Origin: Photobacterium angustum
Lineage (GTDB): Bacteria; Pseudomonadota; Gammaproteobacteria; Enterobacterales; Vibrionaceae
Reading direction: 5' to 3'
Assembly (NCBI RefSeq): GCF_003026365.1
Contig: NZ_PYOM01000001.1
Location: forward strand, 371,643-435,642
Length of the DNA stretch: 64,000 nt
Shown here: piece by piece, positions 61,001 through 64,000 of the stretch
Layout: every line of letters begins with the position of its first letter
Numbering within the stretch: position 1 is the first letter of the stretch
Position numbers and translations under genes: made by a program
The notes under the pieces: generated by a model
What the model saw: only the letters and a program-made list of their open reading frames with translations
Told to the model about the DNA's origin: nothing
Databases searched by the model: none

Positions 61001-64000
61001 CTATTGACGTTGTATTAATAACAGGGGCACTACCATCAACAATGACAACATCGATAGCAGTTTGGTTAATATCTCCGTCGTTGTCTTTAATAAAGACCGG
61101 AATAGAAATAGTTAATTTATCATTCGAGTTGGTTTGATCCAGTGCCTGATGCAGGGTAAAAACATAGTCAACGGTTGAGTTTGCCTCTGCATCTGGGCGA
61201 GAAGATAAGCTTATTTCAAAGACTTTACCTGAGCTTGTCCTTGCTTCAATGGTTTGATTATCATCAGAGATCACATAAGAGATAGCTTTTCCCCCCCTGG
61301 TTAAACCGTTTGGTAGTTGGCTTAAATCAAAATACAGCGGACTTTGCTCTGTGGTGCCATTTAAACCATCACTGCCAATGGTGACGGTGATCGTGCCTGT
61401 TTGTTGCAATGGTTGATTAGGTTGATTTGACTGATTAGATAGATCTGTTTCTTTAAACTCTAATTGCCCAGACGAGGCTAATACTGGATTCGCGCCATCT
61501 TCGATAACCCAATCAAATTTCCCTGTCGGGGTAGCAGTACCATCACTATCAACTGCATCAATAAACAGAGGTAGGGTGATAGCATCAGCTAAGCCTTGTT
61601 GATTGAGAGGGGAGTGTTGTACAAGGCTGACAGTACCCATCGCGTTATCGCCTGAGGCGGTTGCCGATAAACTCAAGGTAAAAATAGTGTCGCCACCCGC
61701 TTTGGCGGTGATAGTTTTACCATCGGAGCTGACGGTATAACTAAGCGATGATCTTGAGATACCAGAATATAAATTTAGTGCTTCAAGCGCCGGTATTGTC
61801 TGGGGATTGAATGTTAGGCTACTTGGATCAGGATTATCTGCTCCAGCTTGTACAGTAAACTCACCCTTGTAGGTAGAGTTTCCTGCTGTGATCATACTTT
61901 CAATCGTCTTTGCATTATCATCGAGTATGACATTGGCAAGACCATCTTTAATTGAAACTGTAAGGCTTGCATTGTTCTCGTATTGATCTTTATCTGAAGC
62001 AACGTAATCAATAACAAGGTTGATATTACCTTGGCTATGATTAAGATTGCGATTGGCGGTAAATGTCCATTCGCCATCACTATTTATGGTGAACTTTCCT
62101 TCAGGAAGCTCAAAGGTAACCGATGTGTTATTCAGTGCCTTTGTCTCTCCATTAATGGTGATACTTTTAACGAAAAGAGAAGCATCCACATCCACATCAT
62201 TGGTTAGTACATTACCTGTAACAACATTACCTTCAATAACCTCACTTGTATCATCGACAATCTCAGGTGCGGCATCTTGAATATTGATCTCGATTGGCAC
62301 GATGACAGTTTCACTTGTACCATCATTATCCGTTTGAATACCGTTAATGAAGATCAATGTTTCAGTATTAGGGTTGCCGGGGGAGTGATCATCAATTGCA
62401 GCACTTAATGTTGTTTTTACTGTTTGAGTGCTAGGGTCAATAACCGCAGTGAGTACGGTTGTGGTGGATGTTTGTACAGTTAGCGTTAAACCATCAGCAG
62501 AAATAGTAACGGTAACGTCTTTACCATTAGAAGTTAACTGCTCTAAAGCGCTCTGCGCTGCGTTAAAAGTAAATTCGGCAAACTCAATATTAATCGTTGA
62601 GCTTGATTCAATTGAAGATTCCGTTTCTAGCGCTTTTTCAGAGAAAGTCATATCGCTTGAGCTAGCGAATGTGGGCATATCGTCACTAGCAGTATTACCT
62701 GCAGCGTCTGTAACTGTGGCGATCATCTCCCAGGTTTGCTGTGGATCTAATTGAGACAATTCAATGTTATTTATACGCCAATTACCTGAGCTATCTACTG
62801 TTGTTGTTAAAGATACAGTGTCTACTCCGTCACTAAAGGTAACTGTTATCTTATCGCCAGCTTGGGTACCCGTCGTTGAACCTTGTAGGTAAGGTACTTG
62901 ACCATTTTTTAATGCCGAGACATTTAAGCCACCTTGTTGGTAACTGCTTGTATTTATATCAATAGTAAGTACTGATGTATCTTTGATGATGGTATTGCTT
63001 GTTTCTTTGGTGTTGCCCGCAATATCAATCACTTCTGTGGTAACAGTTAACTCGCCATCAGCCAGTGCTGATAAATCAACATCATCAATTTGCCATGCGC
63101 CATTGATAACCGAAGTGGTCTGGGTGATAGTGTTACCATTATTATCTGTTACTTTTACTGTGACTGATTGATTATCTTCAACAAAATCAACGTCACCAAA
63201 CAGGGTGGTTTTAGCATCGATTTCTGATTTATTTAAAAAGCTATCGCCATTAGCTTCAAAGTTCGCCGTAATTTCAGCGAGGGTATCTTTGGTAATGGTG
63301 TCAGTGTCCGAGGTTGTATTGCCTGCAATATCGGTGGCTGTGGTTGTAATGGTGAGTTGACCTTCAGCGAGCGATGTTAGATCCGCGTTATTCACAGTCC
63401 ACTTACCATTATTTGCCGTGGTAGTGTAAATTTTCTCAGCACCGCTGCTATCTGCGATGGTGATAGTCACGGTTTGTCCGTCTTCTATATTTTCAACAGT
63501 GCCAAATAAATCGCTTATAGGTGTTTCAACGAGGTTGAGGTACTCATCGCCTTTACCATCAAAGTTGGTCGTAATATTTGCTGAAGTATCTTTGATGATA
63601 GTGTTGGTCGCAGAGGCTGGGTTGCCGGCAATATCGGTAGTTTCAGCCAGAATGGTAAGCTCACCTTCTGCCAAGTCGGTTAAGTCGGCATTACTAACTA
63701 CCCATTTACCTGCTCTGATAGTGCTCTCAAAGGTTTTCTCTAAACCTTGGCTGTCAGTGACAGTAATAGTAACGGTTTGTCCATCTTCAATATTTGCGAT
63801 AGTGCCAAACAGCTCAGTCGTTGAGACTTCGGCTTGATTAAGGAAGCGATCACCGTTTCCGTTAAAATCCGCTGTAATAGTGGCTAAGGTATCTTTGATG
63901 ATGGTGTCTGTGGCTGATACTTGGTTACCTGCAATATCAACAGTATCAGCGATGACAGTGAGCTCACCTTCGCTAAGTCCTGTTAAGTCAGCATTATCAA
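55062..64000 (-). CDS. Giant repeat adhesin 2, tandem paralog (N-terminus beyond window)
   Basis: The frame is open from the stop at 55062 to the window edge, giving at least 2978 aa; the start and head domain are not visible. Its architecture parallels adhesin 1: 101-aa Ig-like repeats at the right edge (equivalent codons near 63239, 63542, 63845), then T1SS-143-like and VCBS-like domains, then a short RTX motif (GTANNDSMTGGSGNDSFVF) and a secretion target ending DDNNLLAG. Long segments match adhesin 1 closely (PDITDGGNGHWQYIASSTDN against PDVADGGNGHWEYVAKSTDN), so the two arose by duplication. An apparent Met start inside the repeats (63674, a TTG) is not the real start. It is presumably exported by the same type I system. 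Confidence 0.93.
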   Translation of the reverse strand, partial: DNADLTGLSEGELTVIADTVDIAGNQVSATDTIIKDTLATITADFNGNGDRFLNQAEVSTTELFGTIANIEDGQTVTITVTDSQGLEKTFESTIRAGKWVVSNADLTDLAEGELTILAETTDIAGNPASATNTIIKDTSANITTNFDGKGDEYLNLVETPISDLFGTVENIEDGQTVTITIADSSGAEKIYTTTANNGKWTVNNADLTSLAEGQLTITTTATDIAGNTTSDTDTITKDTLAEITANFEANGDSFLNKSEIDAKTTLFGDVDFVEDNQSVTVKVTDNNGNTITQTTSVINGAWQIDDVDLSALADGELTVTTEVIDIAGNTKETSNTIIKDTSVLTIDINTSSYQQGGLNVSALKNGQVPYLQGSTTGTQAGDKITVTFSDGVDTVSLTTTVDSSGNWRINNIELSQLDPQQTWEMIATVTDAAGNTASDDMPTFASSSDMTFSEKALETESSIESSSTINIEFAEFTFNAAQSALEQLTSNGKDVTVTISADGLTLTVQTSTTTVLTAVIDPSTQTVKTTLSAAIDDHSPGNPNTETLIFINGIQTDNDGTSETVIVPIEINIQDAAPEIVDDTSEVIEGNVVTGNVLTNDVDVDASLFVKSITINGETKALNNTSVTFELPEGKFTINSDGEWTFTANRNLNHSQGNINLVIDYVASDKDQYENNASLTVSIKDGLANVILDDNAKTIESMITAGNSTYKGEFTVQAGADNPDPSSLTFNPQTIPALEALNLYSGISRSSLSYTVSSDGKTITAKAGGDTIFTLSLSATASGDNAMGTVSLVQHSPLNQQGLADAITLPLFIDAVDSDGTATPTGKFDWVIEDGANPVLASSGQLEFKETDLSNQSNQPNQPLQQTGTITVTIGSDGLNGTTEQSPLYFDLSQLPNGLTRGGKAISYVISDDNQTIEARTSSGKVFEISLSSRPDAEANSTVDYVFTLHQALDQTNSNDKLTISIPVFIKDNDGDINQTAIDVVIVDGSAPVINTTSIEISETPISASSPAGSSNQADATITVTAGQDPIVDLNLVLSGTVKSSDGNNITYQGQALTWQFDGSNTYNASLPDGTVIFSVHLSDIGAVPSGSAANATITVTLNESIDHTNSNDTELNLLLPVEAKDSDGSSSKSNVAVSILDGLVPSITANSNLNVHENDLLDDNLAADASTTSAPTLSFNQSSDKLASVHLDIAQFNSQNYTSGGENITLSAADANGWYNATANGNDIFRIKVNLDGTVQFELFEAIDRPSSSSQGVLNLEFGAIATDVDGDVSATTPFEVTVTDDIPVAGPDEELAVVEGVDKTLRLLSRDVTGADGGEVVSIKYRGKEYPADGNPIDLINTQTDPHTKYGTIAVNADGTVIIKTIASKESSGEISDDFSYTVKDSDGDTAVRTKKLSFADDPGRIEVNAEQILEDSMSNPLTIQVFLGDIDQNESLSTITIIESSLAGGQLYLDGNLLTATNGVITLSDFISEGDFYKPNGELTYKPTSDTAINQQDTVVLEITATISTNNQDKTLTKDLTIKVLPDADAAIWDEARDYEYTAVEDDSNGIQLNVAADLQDTDGSETLKYRISGIPDGITLKLGNTIISDGKIINADQINDVKIFSDKHSAGTFTFTITALSTEKGNQFLDKSTDRTEESQRLITVNIIPEADAPKLSVKNLKGHEDQPIDLSKSIIGKLADNDGSESLSYRIKVQDGWSIQGGDAIEEPAGSGIYIVSAEYIESGEAQLHPKADISSHTEKLTIEVTAISTEAAINGLTSATSTEGATKTISINLKGTIDRPDITDGGNGHWQYIASSTDNTTGFKGTLKGINGFDEDKPLPLDFLITTSDNDKSEEITILITNLPDGVKFIDIHRNPLNLEIVGKDASTGLIYRITSDQLTSTYLSTPKDMSGNLTFDVIVISTEPDGASGEFNYKVDIEVLPLVDEKNYKDEAGRPILQILQSTGFEDQPTSFLVEPTIRKDSDNSETLTGYKITDLPDGLTLFIDDVEVVIPANGLDLANYKGNQSWAEFINSGRVTILADEDLSGIFDIKISYEVTDTSTSGQTASENINAIIQVDVAGVVETDTRLESTTDLLSSTNGSPIDLTNAVHFIDEDLDGSEYLDYIVIEVPVGINLIIDHPNGAHIDGSGNWIIPAKDITSNGIKEAMQDLLAGATVSASFNTEVIDLVVKARVVDGNDSRFLETPIQIQITGKTGGGGSCPPTEAPDKIQGDVIIAKEGEDINLSGLLNGDIDNNPEIALSFFIDVNDLPENVEITGVGIITEYNDAGEIIGYTITENGLSNMTFIGLDEAWAGSLDIPITITQTSTCNGTKSTTTQHIKIDVVPVVDDIITTSNITSVLEDTATAINLTVLLGDSVSNGQTITGEGTSATGKETINWMTITLEPGGELIGDSAIVTQNLDGSWQVLDPSRLDELLLKPPHNYSGDLTINIETSITDQSDSSSQTDTQTKTSSVIINVEPVTDIATMPDTITEQGDEDGYIHIVGLGAILFDDDGSETISLNLSGVPDGAVMFYSPDGGTTFIQLPNTGKSWSFESGQADSIYIRPPTDFSGDITLKLDAITNEIGTTEIITSTSEVIIGVNPIGDDIQFIGVPESLSGNEGKSFTIPVDIESTETNSNETLFLEVIFSAADQTQLAGLDKIQIGDQEISIIKNGDIWLATAIVNSSTLDQLTLFSGDAFGDINITLKASSIDTDTILGSEITHYGQAIEKNISLTLEPMPDAPELNLEYNSVIAKTETTIALNLELSMFNPAPNEQGSIIITGYPSDYVFSAGQVKGNGWEVAFDDIADLTMTANSEQDFSLSIEPISTLDGQTATGITQTIDVSITDKNDNSLIGTANDDVIFGTANNDSMTGGSGNDSFVFKAEDQGTITNPAQDTIVDFDVTANSDNIDLRAILNSVTDGISAENFIDITENEGSVTLHIKENGEDVSQEITLENINKDTLYGNDSSTTTDAELLQKMIDDNNLLAG
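62937..64000 (-). repeat. Exact 303-bp tandem repeats in adhesin 2
   Basis: At least three units with the same 303-bp period as in adhesin 1, running off the window edge. Unit sequences resemble those of adhesin 1 at DNA level (for instance the region encoding DIAGNPASATNTIIKDT). Confidence 0.85.

Overview
This 64 kb window is a chromosomal segment of a gammaproteobacterium of the family Vibrionaceae, most likely Photobacterium or a close relative. I infer this from gene content and order (cmoAB with a yecE-type gene near aspS-yebC-ruv, cydABX-ybgE joined to ybgC-tolQRAB-pal-cpoB-nadA), from protein resemblance to Vibrio/Escherichia families, and from moderately AT-rich composition. No species-level assignment can be made from the sequence alone.

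Left part (1-27.5 kb), mostly core genome. The end of adhE is followed on the minus strand by a degenerate SDR-family gene, an unrecognised conserved-looking gene, and a three-gene operon (retropepsin-like lipoprotein, membrane protein with an inactive transglutaminase-like domain, RimK-like ATP-grasp ligase). Next come cmoA-cmoB (wobble uridine modification) and a DUF72 gene, then on the plus strand aspS, yebC, ruvC, a chemotaxis receptor lodged between ruvC and ruvA, ruvA and ruvB. A 950-bp AT-rich leader with a perfect FNR box precedes cydA-cydB-cydX-ybgE (cytochrome bd oxidase). The complete Tol-Pal cluster, nadA and a UPF0149 gene follow.

Middle part (27.7-38.4 kb), accessory and regulatory genes. 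Two tRNA-Ser genes (GGA and TGA anticodons) share one promoter. Beyond them lie two very AT-rich genes: a trypsin-like protease with a GlyGly-CTERM-like tail and a MalM-family lipoprotein with a (Val-Pro)n microsatellite. Then come ynjC-ynjD-ynjF-like genes without the expected binding-protein gene ynjB, and a LytS/LytTR pyruvate-sensing type two-component system (ypdA-ypdB) placed directly before its expected target transporter gene yhjX. A direct repeat resembling the YpdB target lies in front of yhjX. alaE (alanine exporter) closes this part.

Right part (38.4-64 kb), a large minus-strand type I secretion/adhesin locus. Two giant paralogous repeat proteins lie in tandem (3260 aa, and at least 2978 aa running off the window). 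They are followed by the ABC exporter, the HlyD-type adaptor, a TolC-type outer-membrane protein, an OmpA-type lipoprotein and a PstS-like periplasmic binding protein, ending at a bidirectional terminator shared with alaE. The exporter probably moves both giants to the cell surface. No LapG/LapD-type release genes are present in the visible part. The paralogs differ by a pair of cysteines that are present or absent together, which is the most intriguing sequence-level signal in the locus.
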